DNA of 53,166 bases from Oscillospiraceae bacterium. GTDB lineage: Bacteria; Bacillota; Clostridia; Oscillospirales; UBA929. Both the position numbers and the translations under genes were made by a program. Positions within the stretch are counted from its first letter, which is position 1. Every line of letters starts with the position of its first letter. Where the stretch lies: contig WRAI01000017.1 in the NCBI GenBank assembly GCA_009780275.1, positions 1 to 53,166 of the forward strand. Reading direction: 5' to 3'. Shown here piece after piece: positions 1 to 8,080 of this stretch. The notes below the pieces were generated by a model. That model saw only the letters and a program-made list of their open reading frames with translations. It was not told the DNA's origin and searched no databases.

Positions 1-112
1 AAATTGGGGAGCTGCACTCCCCAAACCCCTTGCAAACACGGCGGAAGCGATTTTCGTTCTGCGGAACAAAAATCACTTTCGCCGTGTCTTTGTAGCCACC
101 GCCATAGAAAGG
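1..112 (+). other. Candidate oriT / hairpin region before relaxase
   Basis: Two inverted repeats precede the relaxase. The first pairs TTGGGGA (4-10) with TCCCCAA (18-24) around a 7-nt loop. The second is a long imperfect hairpin spanning 36-87, with ACACGGCG pairing with CGCCGTGT at the base and an inner GTTC/GAAC arm. Hairpins directly upstream of a MobA/MobL relaxase are typical of its cognate origin of transfer, but no nic site can be assigned by eye. The rest of the element lies left of the window. Confidence 0.5.
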
Positions 113-121
113 AGTACGACC

Positions 122-1390
122 ATCGCAATCTATCATTGCAGTATTAAAATAATCAGCCGTGGAAAAGGTAAATCAGCCGTTGCCGCCGCCGCTTATCGTG
201 CAGGTGAGAAAATCATAAATGAATATGACGGCGTGACCCATGACTATACCAAAAAAGGCGGGGTTGTGCATACCGAGATTTTACTGCCCGACCATGCCCC
301 AGCCGAATATTCAGACCGTGCCGTTTTGTGGAACGCCGTTGAAAAATTCGAGTGCTATAAAACCGCTCAACTTTCGAGGGAAATTGAACTTGCCCTGCCT
401 GTGGAATTAACGGAAACGCAAAACATTTCTCTTGTCAATGAGTATGTCAATCAGCATTTTGTTTCGGCGGGAATGTGCGCCGATATTGCTATCCACGACA
501 AGGACGATGGAAACCCACACGCACACATTTTACTCACCATGCGCCCCATTGAACAAGACGGAAAATGGGGGCAGAAATCCCGCACGGTTGATGGCAAGAA
601 AATCCCTACCGTGGATTGGAACGAGCAGACAAAAGCCGAAGAATGGCGCGAGGGTTGGGCGGTTGCTCTCAACGCTCATTTAGAAAAGCACAATCACGCC
701 GAGCGAGTAGACCATCGGAGTTATGAACGGCAGGGCGTTGATAAAATCCCATCTATCAAACTCGGCACGGCAGCTCATCAGATGGAGCAAAAAGGGGTTG
801 CCACAGACAGGGGCAACATCAACCGAGCAATCGAAGTTACAAATCAGAAATTGCGAGAACTCAAAGCGCAGATTGTGAAACTCCAAAAGTGGGTGCGTGA
901 CATTCCGAAAGAGCCAAACCTTGCCGAAGTTGTGCAGAGCATTTTTGACCGCCGGAGTGGAATACGCCACTTGAAGTACACCGCTGAAATTGTGAACTTC
1001 CTTGTCAGCAATGACATTAAAGACATGGCGGCACTTGAAAGCAAGCTGAAAGAAATGTATTCCACGCAACATGATATTCGCAACAAGTCAAAACCCATCG
1101 AGCGGCGATTGAAAGTTTTGGACGAGCATTTACGGCAAGTAGCGGATTACAAAAAGACTAAATGCCCAACCTCAAAAGCCTATCTTGACCGACACTTAAA
1201 CGGCAGAAAAACAATCCCCACAAAGGCATGGCGAACAGAGCGGGAGCGGTTACTTGCCGACAAGCAAGTGTTAAGCCACCAATACCAAAAACTCAAAAAA
1301 GAAACCGACCAAGTTTACAAAATACGGCGGGCGGTTTATGATTTGGTGCAGCCAGAAACGAGAACACCAACAAGAGATATGACACGGTGA
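122..1390 (+). CDS. MobA/MobL family relaxase, apparent ATC start
   Basis: This is a conjugative relaxase that would nick oriT and lead the DNA strand into a recipient. The frame is open upstream of the first GTG (233) and encodes AIYHCSIKIISRGKGKS, then AVAAAAYRAGE, the usual family N-terminus. The metal-binding motif GNPHAHILLTMRP follows near residue 135. Counting ATC at 122 as codon 1 puts the motif tyrosine (codon 194-196) at residue 25, matching the catalytic Tyr24/25 of RSF1010 MobA. A GAAAGGAG ribosome site (107-114) sits 7 nt before ATC. Starting at GTG 233 would remove the catalytic tyrosine, so translation either starts at ATC or the gene has lost its ATG. The protein would be 422 aa with a coiled-coil-rich C-terminal half. 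No other transfer genes are visible. Confidence 0.85.
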   Translation: MAIYHCSIKIISRGKGKSAVAAAAYRAGEKIINEYDGVTHDYTKKGGVVHTEILLPDHAPAEYSDRAVLWNAVEKFECYKTAQLSREIELALPVELTETQNISLVNEYVNQHFVSAGMCADIAIHDKDDGNPHAHILLTMRPIEQDGKWGQKSRTVDGKKIPTVDWNEQTKAEEWREGWAVALNAHLEKHNHAERVDHRSYERQGVDKIPSIKLGTAAHQMEQKGVATDRGNINRAIEVTNQKLRELKAQIVKLQKWVRDIPKEPNLAEVVQSIFDRRSGIRHLKYTAEIVNFLVSNDIKDMAALESKLKEMYSTQHDIRNKSKPIERRLKVLDEHLRQVADYKKTKCPTSKAYLDRHLNGRKTIPTKAWRTERERLLADKQVLSHQYQKLKKETDQVYKIRRAVYDLVQPETRTPTRDMTR

Positions 1391-1398
1391 CACACAAA

Positions 1399-1428
1399 GA
1401 AAAACGGCGGCATAAATCATGCCGCCGT
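1399..1428 (-). terminator. Intrinsic terminator of the MATE gene
   Basis: ACGGCGGCAT (1404-1413) pairs with ATGCCGCCGT (1419-1428) around a 5-nt loop. On the minus strand the stem is followed by TTTTTCTTT, so it terminates transcription leaving the MATE gene. It also separates this gene from the convergent relaxase. Confidence 0.85.
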
Positions 1429-1442
1429 AGCTTGTCTATCTG

Positions 1443-3017
1443 TTACCCCTCTCGATAATAATACTTCTTGCCCATCTTTCTCAAAAAGAAAATCGTCACG
1501 ACAATCGCTAACACTTCCGCCAACGGCATGGCGAGCCACGCACCGTCCAAACTCGGCGTGATAATTCTCGGCAATGTAACCAAGAGTGTCAATGTAAACA
1601 CCATCGTCCGCATAAGCGACATGAAACCCGATACCAAGCCATCGTTAAACGCCGTAAACCATGCTGTCGCAAACACATTGAACCCCATCAGCAAAAAGCC
1701 AAACGAGATAATTCGCAAACCCCGCACCGACATTGCGTGCAAATGCCCTGTACACATCTCACCGCCCCATGCCGTGAGATACTCCATCGGCACAGCACCA
1801 TATCCGCTCATATACTCATAGACAGGCAAATGTGCGCTGCAAACACTTTGAACAAGTCCATTCAAATGTACGCATACATCGTTTGGCGAAACGTAAATCC
1901 TCACCATCAAATCAGCGAAAATGAGTGTGCCAACCAACGCAATGACAGACAATGCCGCAACGATAATCAAGCTCTTTTTGTATAGCTTTTTCAAATTGCC
2001 GTGCCGCTCTTGCCCTATTTCGCTGTCTGCGCCATAGTGCTTTTTCTTTCCAAAATTGTAACTCACAACAGGTGCGATACCCGAAGCGTAGCCAAAGAAA
2101 AGCGAAGATAAAATGCCCATTCCTGCCAAAGCGATACCTGCCGCCGCAACGCCCTCCCAACCAACAATGCGGACAAGTACGTTGTTCATAACGATAGTCG
2201 TTACGGTTGTAGCCAACATCGTCACCATTTCGCTGATACCATTCATTGAAGAACGACCGAGAGCGCGAATATCCCATTTCGGACGGACAAAGTAAATACC
2301 TTTTTTTCGGCTGAAAGTAAAATATATCATGCCCAATATCGTTGGCACGGCATAGCCGATACCCGTTGCCAATGCAAGCCCCATCACGCCTAAATCAAAT
2401 ACAAAAATGAATAAGGCATTTAATGAAGTGCTTACGAGTGCGCCCGAACTGGAAGCGAACATACTAAGAACGGGGCGGCCTTCGGCAATCATAAGCTGAA
2501 CGAGGAACATACCGACCATAATAAACGGCATCATCAAAATTAGTGGTTGAATGTACTCCAAGGCCAAGTCAAAAACATCACTATCCGTGCCGAGCAGTCG
2601 CAACAGCGGACTTCTTGCAAACCAACCTACAACAGAGATAATCATACTTGTCACAAAAGTAACAAGAGTTAATAGGGTGAAATTTTCGCGAGCTTCTTGT
2701 AATAATTTTTTGCCTTTTTTCTTTGCGATAAGAGCTGTACCGCCGATGGATAACATTGCACCAATCGCCATTGTAAATGTGAAAAATGGCATAACAAAAT
2801 TGATTGCACCGAGGGCTTCTTGATTGATTCCGCGTGCGGCGAAAACGCCGTCAATCGTGCCGAATATGCCCATGATAATGAATGATAATATCGTGGGGAT
2901 TGTGAATGAAAGCAAAAACTTAAATGTTATCGGTTTATTCAGTTTTTCTTCCTCGGCGGCTTTTGCCGCTGCTTCTTTTTCTTCCTCTAACGTGAGGACT
3001 TCTTTGTGCTCTGTCAT
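1443..3017 (-). CDS. MATE family multidrug efflux transporter with inserted Cys/His loop
   Basis: This is a cation-coupled drug exporter of the inner membrane: 524 aa with about 12 hydrophobic segments in the two-bundle MATE arrangement (FLLSFTIPTILSFIIMGIFG at the start of TM1). The charged N-terminal tail of about 25 residues is Glu/Lys rich. After TM9, where the family normally runs from a short F-x-D-x-x-V loop straight into TM10, there are roughly 40 extra residues containing C-V-H, C-S-A-H and C-T-G-H-L-H groups. By MATE topology this loop faces outside. The start has AAGGAG 8 nt upstream. It is divergent from a BmrR-type regulator and read from a MerR-type promoter, so drug-induced expression is likely. 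The substrate cannot be told. Confidence 0.9.
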   Translation of the reverse strand: MTEHKEVLTLEEEKEAAAKAAEEEKLNKPITFKFLLSFTIPTILSFIIMGIFGTIDGVFAARGINQEALGAINFVMPFFTFTMAIGAMLSIGGTALIAKKKGKKLLQEARENFTLLTLVTFVTSMIISVVGWFARSPLLRLLGTDSDVFDLALEYIQPLILMMPFIMVGMFLVQLMIAEGRPVLSMFASSSGALVSTSLNALFIFVFDLGVMGLALATGIGYAVPTILGMIYFTFSRKKGIYFVRPKWDIRALGRSSMNGISEMVTMLATTVTTIVMNNVLVRIVGWEGVAAAGIALAGMGILSSLFFGYASGIAPVVSYNFGKKKHYGADSEIGQERHGNLKKLYKKSLIIVAALSVIALVGTLIFADLMVRIYVSPNDVCVHLNGLVQSVCSAHLPVYEYMSGYGAVPMEYLTAWGGEMCTGHLHAMSVRGLRIISFGFLLMGFNVFATAWFTAFNDGLVSGFMSLMRTMVFTLTLLVTLPRIITPSLDGAWLAMPLAEVLAIVVTIFFLRKMGKKYYYREG

Positions 3018-3061
3018 TGTAATTTCTCCTTTACTTTCGGTCGCACTTGCGGTATAATCAA

Positions 3062-3092
3062 AGTATAAACCATGACATTATGTCAGAGTCAA
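3062..3092 (-). promoter_or_regulatory. MerR-type promoter/operator for the MATE gene
   Basis: Read on the minus strand, a -35 TTGACT (3087-3092) and a -10 TATACT (3062-3067) are separated by a 19-bp spacer (3068-3086), longer than normal. Inside the spacer is the perfect dyad TGACAT-T-ATGTCA (3073-3085). An over-long spacer with a central dyad is the signature of promoters that MerR proteins activate by untwisting DNA. The adjacent divergent regulator is the obvious ligand. Confidence 0.85.
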
Positions 3093-3125
3093 TACCCAAT
3101 TTCAAAAAAAGGAAAAATTATTTTT

Positions 3126-3893
3126 ATGAGCAGAGAAAACGGTTTGCTTTCCATTGGTGAAATCTCAAAATTGACAGGGGCGAGTTTGCGCTCATTGCGT
3201 TACTACGAGAAATTAAATCTTCTAAAACCTGCCCATATTGACCCCGATTCGGGCTATCGGTACTACTCTTTCGACCAAGCATATCACGTTGAAATCATCA
3301 TGTTTTGCATTGAGTTAGACATACCACTCAAAGAATTAACGCAGTTTACAAGTGCAGATGATATGATGAATTTCCGTGCATTCCTAACACACGGAAAAGA
3401 GATTGCCGAGCAGAAACTCAAAAAAATCCGACAAGGGTTGGCACTTATCCGCGACTTAGAGCAGAAAATGGATTTGTCCGAGCAATACAACCCCGAAGAA
3501 ATATATGAGCGCGATTTTCCACAAAAACATTTCTATATCAAGCCGTGCGGCACTTCGTTGAGAGATTTAGATTTATTGGAATTGTTTGTGTCGTTTGCCG
3601 ATATAGGCGATGTAGACGGTTCAGCGGAATACGGTTTTTTGTGTGAACATTCTGGGGATAACACCTCATATTTTGCTTATATGGAAGTGCCAAAACGCAT
3701 GGCGAATAAAACAATCCCTGCCGGAAAATACGCTTGCCGGCAGAGCGAAAAGGCACAAATTGAGCAAGCCTGCGAATTGTTCAAAGAACACCTCACAGGC
3801 TCGTTTTTGGCTATTGAAACAGAGATTTTTACTGGCAGACATAAGATAAATAAGCCGTTTAATGAATTGCGAGTGATAACACTTGATAGCTGA
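3126..3893 (+). CDS. MerR family regulator, BmrR/TipA-like
   Basis: This is a transcription activator with an N-terminal MerR winged helix (SIGEISKLTGASLRSLRYYE, followed by a GYRYY wing), a dimerisation helix (about residues 75-120) and a C-terminal effector-binding GyrI-like domain of the BmrR kind. It would sense hydrophobic drugs and switch on the divergent MATE pump. ATG 3126 is chosen over the in-frame ATG at 3072 because the HTH begins immediately after it, an AAAGGAAA site precedes it, and the longer version would translate the operator itself. The product is 255 aa. It is likely autoregulated, since the operator lies 40-60 bp upstream. Confidence 0.85.
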   Translation: MSRENGLLSIGEISKLTGASLRSLRYYEKLNLLKPAHIDPDSGYRYYSFDQAYHVEIIMFCIELDIPLKELTQFTSADDMMNFRAFLTHGKEIAEQKLKKIRQGLALIRDLEQKMDLSEQYNPEEIYERDFPQKHFYIKPCGTSLRDLDLLELFVSFADIGDVDGSAEYGFLCEHSGDNTSYFAYMEVPKRMANKTIPAGKYACRQSEKAQIEQACELFKEHLTGSFLAIETEIFTGRHKINKPFNELRVITLDS

Positions 3894-3909
3894 AACTTAA
3901 TACTCGAAG

Positions 3910-3944
3910 TAGCGCAGGGATTATCCTCTGTGCTATTTTTTTGC
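3910..3944 (+). terminator. Intrinsic terminator of the BmrR-like gene
   Basis: TAGCGCAG pairs with CTGTGCTA (one G-U pair) around GGATTATCCT, followed by a run of seven T. It lies 17 nt after the regulator's stop codon. Confidence 0.75.
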
Positions 3945-4106
3945 CCTTTTTTCATTTGCACCCCTTGACAAATCAATCGTGCCGTCTGCGCAAACGGTGC
4001 AAATGTACGCTATCTAATAAATCTACCCTCAGACTATATTACATCTAATTTCGATAATCAAGGCATTGGGTAGACTTGCGTGAAACCTTTGCTCCATGCT
4101 TACTTG

Positions 4107-4589
4107 CTACACCGCCAACTCGGCAATAAACTGTTTAATGACTAAAACAAATTTTTTGATGTTTGCAAGGTCTTCACCATCAAGGTTTTTCAAATAAAGA
4201 GGCCAACATGTACACACTTCATCGAAGGTTTTACCCAGAATCATTTTGTTTCTGCTAATACCACAATCTCGATCGGGGCAATTCCGTGGATTTATTTTGC
4301 TTAAAATAAATTCTTTCAGCCCTGCGTCTGTTATACAGTGCTCATAATCTACAAACCAGCGTTCTCTTGTGAATTGACTGAATCGCAAAATCCATCCGTT
4401 TTCATCAATCAGCATATAGCAAACGCCTTTTGATTTATAGCTTGCTTTCCAATGCCTTCCCGATGTATGTTTGAGCGACATTTTATTTTCTTTCATAAAC
4501 TCAATAAAGTCAAGTGCGCTTTGTGCTGTTTCGCCATCAAGATGTAAAGTAACAGCATCTTCTGCTTGGGGCTTTATTTTCTCTGCCAT
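4107..4589 (-). CDS. Uncharacterised Cys-containing protein, MerR cassette copy 1
   Basis: I do not recognise this family. The product is 160 aa, apparently soluble, with no signal peptide. Against its relative at 24384-24893 the shared residues are a KGVC strand, FT-x3-WFV-x-Y, ITD-x2-LK-x-F, a C-x4-C-containing stretch, ILGKT-x3-VC-x-C, and VLVIKQFIAEL near the end. The four conserved cysteines could bind a metal or act in redox, but that is inference. ATG 4589 is one base after the stop codon of the upstream MerR gene, with GGAAG just before it, so the two genes are co-transcribed and probably translationally coupled. An upstream in-frame start would overlap the regulator by 90 bp and lacks a ribosome site. 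Confidence 0.75.
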   Translation of the reverse strand: MAEKIKPQAEDAVTLHLDGETAQSALDFIEFMKENKMSLKHTSGRHWKASYKSKGVCYMLIDENGWILRFSQFTRERWFVDYEHCITDAGLKEFILSKINPRNCPDRDCGISRNKMILGKTFDEVCTCWPLYLKNLDGEDLANIKKFVLVIKQFIAELAV

Positions 4590-4590
4590 C

Positions 4591-5619
4591 TTATCTTCCT
4601 GCTTTCGTACACGCAATGAAATACCCGGTTTTATCTTTATCAAAGCTACCGTCATCGCCACGCGCATCGTAATCAGCAAACACATCGCCCCCCCACGACC
4701 ATGAAGCGTCGTTGTATTCGTTCGACTCTCTGAGAATATCTTTTATTTGTCCCTCAACAAATCCACCCCAACCTTTGGCAATATAACCCTCATCAATATC
4801 AAAATAATCCATACCGTCCGGCACAGGCGTATCTGCTCTCATGAATTTGCCGATTTTATATCCTTGCAGTCTATTTTTTTCGTCATACTTATCCCACATA
4901 TATACGCCACCTGCGTATGGCATATCGGGCGCAATATAGTCCGCCATTTCGTCAAGGGTCGAAAAAATCCACTTCTTAGCACTCCAAACGCTTCCGAGAA
5001 TCCCCCCTGTATCAGCGTGTGGATTACCCCAATCGTTGCGGACATATACAGCCTTGCCGATAAAGCGGTATGCAGGATTTTTTACTACCTCAAACCGTTC
5101 CAATATGTGCGGCGAATTTGCCGTTTGGCTCTCAACCGCAATGCTTGTTAGCTGTTCGTCAACAACATCAGATGTATCAAGCAAGTTCGCAATGTCTGGA
5201 CTATCTTGTACCAATGATGTTTCAATTTCCACCGCTTTGTCAAATAGCATTTTTATGTCCGATGCGTTGTGAAAATCAGCTTGCCGCATTTGGTGAATAA
5301 ACTCTAACACGATTTCTTTTAATTCGTGCAAATGTGCTACTTCATTGTCAATGTCATCAACTTTTCTGTCCAAGACCGAGAGAACAGCATCGGAATTGTT
5401 TGCCGAAAATATTTGTCCGATGTCGGCAATCGAAATGTTCATTTTACGCAAGATTAGGATTTGCTTTAATCTGACAATCGCAGTTTCGTCATAGAGCCGA
5501 TAACCCGAACTTTCGTCACGGGAGCTATGGATAAGCCCCATCTTTTCGTAGTAGTGTAATGTACGCGCCGTAACATCGTAGCGTGTGGTGACTTCGTTGA
5601 TTTTTATTAACTGGTTCAT
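4591..5619 (-). CDS. MerR family regulator with C-terminal effector domain, cassette copy 1
   Basis: This is a 342-aa DNA-binding regulator. The N-terminal MerR domain contains DVTARTLHYYEKMGLI, SSGYRLYDE and LKQILILRKMNISIADI. A long coiled-coil linker follows (about 75-125), then a GyrI/AraC-effector-like C-terminal domain ending in WGGFVEGQIKDILRE and DKTGYFIACTKAG. It is roughly four-fifths identical to the regulator at 24895-25923 over the full length with no gaps. The promoter upstream has a 19-bp spacer with a palindrome, so the protein most likely activates its own two-gene operon. The inducer is unknown. The C-terminal domain suggests a small hydrophobic or amphipathic ligand. Confidence 0.88.
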   Translation of the reverse strand: MNQLIKINEVTTRYDVTARTLHYYEKMGLIHSSRDESSGYRLYDETAIVRLKQILILRKMNISIADIGQIFSANNSDAVLSVLDRKVDDIDNEVAHLHELKEIVLEFIHQMRQADFHNASDIKMLFDKAVEIETSLVQDSPDIANLLDTSDVVDEQLTSIAVESQTANSPHILERFEVVKNPAYRFIGKAVYVRNDWGNPHADTGGILGSVWSAKKWIFSTLDEMADYIAPDMPYAGGVYMWDKYDEKNRLQGYKIGKFMRADTPVPDGMDYFDIDEGYIAKGWGGFVEGQIKDILRESNEYNDASWSWGGDVFADYDARGDDGSFDKDKTGYFIACTKAGR

Positions 5620-5655
5620 AGTATTTTCTCCTTGTATTTTCGCAATAACAAGGTT

Positions 5656-5686
5656 AGTATAAAGCCTTACCTAAGGTAAGAGTCAA
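5656..5686 (-). promoter_or_regulatory. MerR-type promoter with CTTACCT dyad, cassette copy 1
   Basis: On the minus strand TTGACT (5681-5686) and TATACT (5656-5661) flank a 19-bp spacer holding the perfect dyad CTTACCT-A-AGGTAAG (5666-5680). The same promoter occurs base for base at 25960-25990 before the paralogous regulator. Confidence 0.88.
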
Positions 5687-5792
5687 GCCTTTTTTCAAAA
5701 GTTTTTTACAAAGAATCCGCACTCAGATTTTACCTCAAATGCGGTAGCTAATATAAATTCCTGCCCCTACGAATACTCACTATAACAATCAG

Positions 5793-6823
5793 CTATAATA
5801 CTTCCCCCAAATATCGTCGCGACATAATCCCGCACAACGCTTGCACCGCCTGCAAAAGCTCGTCTTTTCGCGCCGCTGCTTCGTCTTGCGGCAAATCAAC
5901 AATCACATCTTCAACCTCCGGTGTATAGCGAAATTTGCCAACAACTGCGCCGCAGAATACGCCGTCAACGAGAATATAATATAATGTATCGGGGTAATCG
6001 TGCGTAAACATCGTTTTTAGCCAATGTTCGTTTGACTTTACCATAAAGTCGTTGCGATGCATGGCAAAAACACGTTTTTTCGGCATTTCAGCGTAAGTTT
6101 CCAGTAATTTTACGTCATCGGGCAGCATATAGCCGTGCTCTGTTTCAAAAATCGTATTATTTTCAATCATCGTAGCTATCGCGGATTTGATTTCTTTTTC
6201 GGGCAATTTATAAAACGATTTTGCCATCTTGCTGTCAAACACGACATGACGATACGCAAACCGTTGCAGCACAATTATTAACGACTCATGGCGCGAATAC
6301 TGTTCCACGTCAACATCAGGAAACATTTCGGCAAACTTATACCAACCTCTGTCCCATTCGCCGTCGTACTGGTCTTCGTAAACCAAAAACGCTTCTTGCA
6401 AGCGGTGCAACGCCGGTGTAATGTCTTTAACGCGCAGTTGCAGCGTTTCTTTCAAATACTCAATGTTCATCGGGCCTTCACGCTCGATAAGTTCCCAAAC
6501 ACTCTCCTGCACGGGATTCGGCACAATCAGCGGCTTGCACGCTAACCCCGCAAACAACGCCAAATCCTCACGCACAATCCAACCGAGATTGCCGCCTTGA
6601 AACCGCCTTTAAGCAATTTGCGCTCGGCTTGCCGTTGACGGTTATATTCTATGTCGTTAAAATCGGCACGGTATGTGATGCTCGGCGGGTCGCCAAAACC
6701 GTTCCAATACACGTTTTGCCCGGGCTGGGTGTCGCGGTAGAGTGCGTCGTACTCGGCGTGGCTTACCGTGCTGTTCAAATGCTGCCGTTCCATGCGCAGG
6801 GCGGTTATGTGTTGTTGATTCAT
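5793..6823 (-). pseudogene. AlkZ/YcaQ-like winged-helix DNA-binding protein, frameshifted
   Basis: Two overlapping frames make one protein. The N-terminal piece (start ATG 6823, MNQQHITALRMERQHLN) runs to KLLKGGF near 6600. The C-terminal piece continues in another frame as QGGNLGWIVREDLALFAGL and ends at 5793. A single base missing near 6598-6603 would restore about 343 aa. The body has winged-helix character (EGPMNIEYLKETLQ, ITPALHRLQEAFLVYEDQ) and resembles the HTH_42 / AlkZ-like family. Some members of that family are DNA glycosylases, others uncharacterised. I am fairly sure of the frameshift and less sure of the family. It could be a real mutation or a consensus error. Confidence 0.65.
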
Positions 6824-6833
6824 AGCAAACTCC

Positions 6834-7163
6834 TTACTTTATCGGATGTAGTTTTGCCCATTCTCTGCACTGGTCTATACGTTTGCCCGGTGGCGTATCG
6901 CATTCCTCATCATCGCCGCAAGACATGTTGTAAATATCGTTGCACATAGTTGAATCATAAGTATGTGTTTCGGCACAGATAAGCATTGGCAACTTTTCGC
7001 ATTCGCCGCAATGCGCGTGACCTTTTTCAATACAGCATTTTGCCGTATCGCACTCACCCCAAAACGGATTGCCACCGCTGACAAGACAGCCATTGCAGCC
7101 GTTTGATTCTTTATAAGGGCAGGTGTCGCAACAAAGCCCGCAGCGTGATTGAATTTTGCTCAT
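6834..7163 (-). CDS. DUF3795 cysteine-rich protein
   Basis: This 109-aa protein opens with CGLCCDTCPYKESNGCNGC and carries about 15 cysteines in CxxC-like groups, as in DUF3795 proteins, which are presumed zinc- or metal-binding and have no assigned function. ATG 7163 is preceded by AGGAGG at 8-nt spacing. A longer in-frame start at 7238 would overlap the next gene upstream and is rejected. It ends 10 bp before the AlkZ-like pseudogene and may be co-transcribed with it. Confidence 0.75.
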   Translation of the reverse strand: MSKIQSRCGLCCDTCPYKESNGCNGCLVSGGNPFWGECDTAKCCIEKGHAHCGECEKLPMLICAETHTYDSTMCNDIYNMSCGDDEECDTPPGKRIDQCREWAKLHPIK

Positions 7164-7222
7164 GTATGTATCCTCCTGTTTTGTATGGATGGATTCTACC
7201 ACCCGCATATCATTCACTGCAT

Positions 7223-7588
7223 TTACGCAAAAAGACACCAGCGCACACCAAATTTGTCAATCAATACAAATTGAAGTTGGCTATATGGACAAGGCCCCAA
7301 AGCGTCGATGATTGTTGCATCATCTTTCAAAATCTCGTACGCTTTCTGTACACAATCTTCATTGCCCGTGCCAAATTCCAGTGCAAACATCATAGTGTTT
7401 CCGATAACAATTTCATCGCGCAGCTCCATCAACGCCAATATATGCCCGTTGATACTGAGCTCAGCATGAGCATAGCTGCCGTCCTCATTTTTGTGTTCTG
7501 CAACAAGCTCGGCATCAAAGGCCTTTTGGTAAAGTGCGGCGGCTGTGACGCTATTTTTAATGATTGCTTCAAAAAATACTCTGTGCAT
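7223..7588 (-). CDS. VOC superfamily protein, PhnB-like
   Basis: This 121-aa protein is a vicinal-oxygen-chelate fold member of the PhnB/glyoxalase-like type. It has VFFEAIIKNSVTAAALYQKAF at the N-terminus, an ED-x-SY-x-HAELSI strand, and LIDKFGVRWCLF at the end. It probably binds a small molecule or metal; no reaction can be assigned. AGGAGG precedes ATG 7588. It is clearly related to the protein at 26108-26470, which also lies beside a MerR cassette. About 40 bp upstream is the motif shared with the next VOC gene. Confidence 0.8.
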   Translation of the reverse strand: MHRVFFEAIIKNSVTAAALYQKAFDAELVAEHKNEDGSYAHAELSINGHILALMELRDEIVIGNTMMFALEFGTGNEDCVQKAYEILKDDATIIDALGPCPYSQLQFVLIDKFGVRWCLFA

Positions 7589-7628
7589 TTTTGTTGCCTC
7601 CTATATATGAATTATTGCTCAATGATAG

Positions 7629-7654
7629 CACCTCAAACACGACAACAGTATGAT
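7629..7654 (-). promoter_or_regulatory. Repeated regulatory motif upstream of VOC gene 1
   Basis: A 24-bp stretch (7629-7652) is identical to 8088-8111. It contains the half-site pattern GACA-N6-TGAT here and the full inverted repeat GACA-N6-TGTC in the second copy. Each copy lies just upstream of a -10-like element (TATCAT here, minus strand) and 40-55 bp before a VOC start codon. This suggests binding of a common regulator, plausibly the neighbouring WYL protein. Confidence 0.5.
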
Positions 7655-7679
7655 GATTTTATCAAGCATGGTATTATCC

Positions 7680-8033
7680 TCACAATATCAATATAGTGTT
7701 CCCGTCGGGGTCTTTCACGATAAGCTCTTTTCCGCCCCATGAAGCCGTTGTCGGAGGGTCAAGCTCAACCCCTTTTGTCTTCAATTCTTCATATGTTCTA
7801 TCGTGGTCATCGCACTCAAAAACAAATGTAACCGTACCGGTATTTGATTTGCCCCATTCGTTCTCGTTCCAAATCCAAATATGCGGTTGGTTTATATCAA
7901 ACCCGATTTCTGCGCCGTCAAAGTCTGTCGGGTCTTCTCCGCATATCGGAATCCCTAATTTTTCGTTGTAGAACCGCGCTAATGCTTCCGGATTCTTTGA
8001 TGAAATGTTCATGCCACCAAATTTAGTAATCAT
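7680..8033 (-). CDS. VOC superfamily protein
   Basis: This 117-aa glyoxalase-fold protein is one beta-alpha-beta-beta-beta pair module plus a second half. ITKFGGMNISSKNPEALARFY is at the N-terminus, DRTYEELKTKGVELD in the middle, and KDPDGNTILIL at the end, the last being a common VOC C-terminal strand. It is divergent in sequence from the PhnB-like VOC gene just downstream. A ribosome site AAAGGAG precedes ATG 8033. A binding or detoxification role is likely; the substrate is unknown. Confidence 0.8.
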   Translation of the reverse strand: MITKFGGMNISSKNPEALARFYNEKLGIPICGEDPTDFDGAEIGFDINQPHIWIWNENEWGKSNTGTVTFVFECDDHDRTYEELKTKGVELDPPTTASWGGKELIVKDPDGNTILIL

Positions 8034-8080
8034 TGTTTTTCTCCTTTAAGCTCTTGCTCGTAATTTTGACGAGCAATGTT

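Noticed and set aside
233-1390. GTG 233 as the relaxase start
   Set aside because: It would delete the conserved N-terminus and catalytic tyrosine and has no ribosome site; GAAAGGAG points to position 122.
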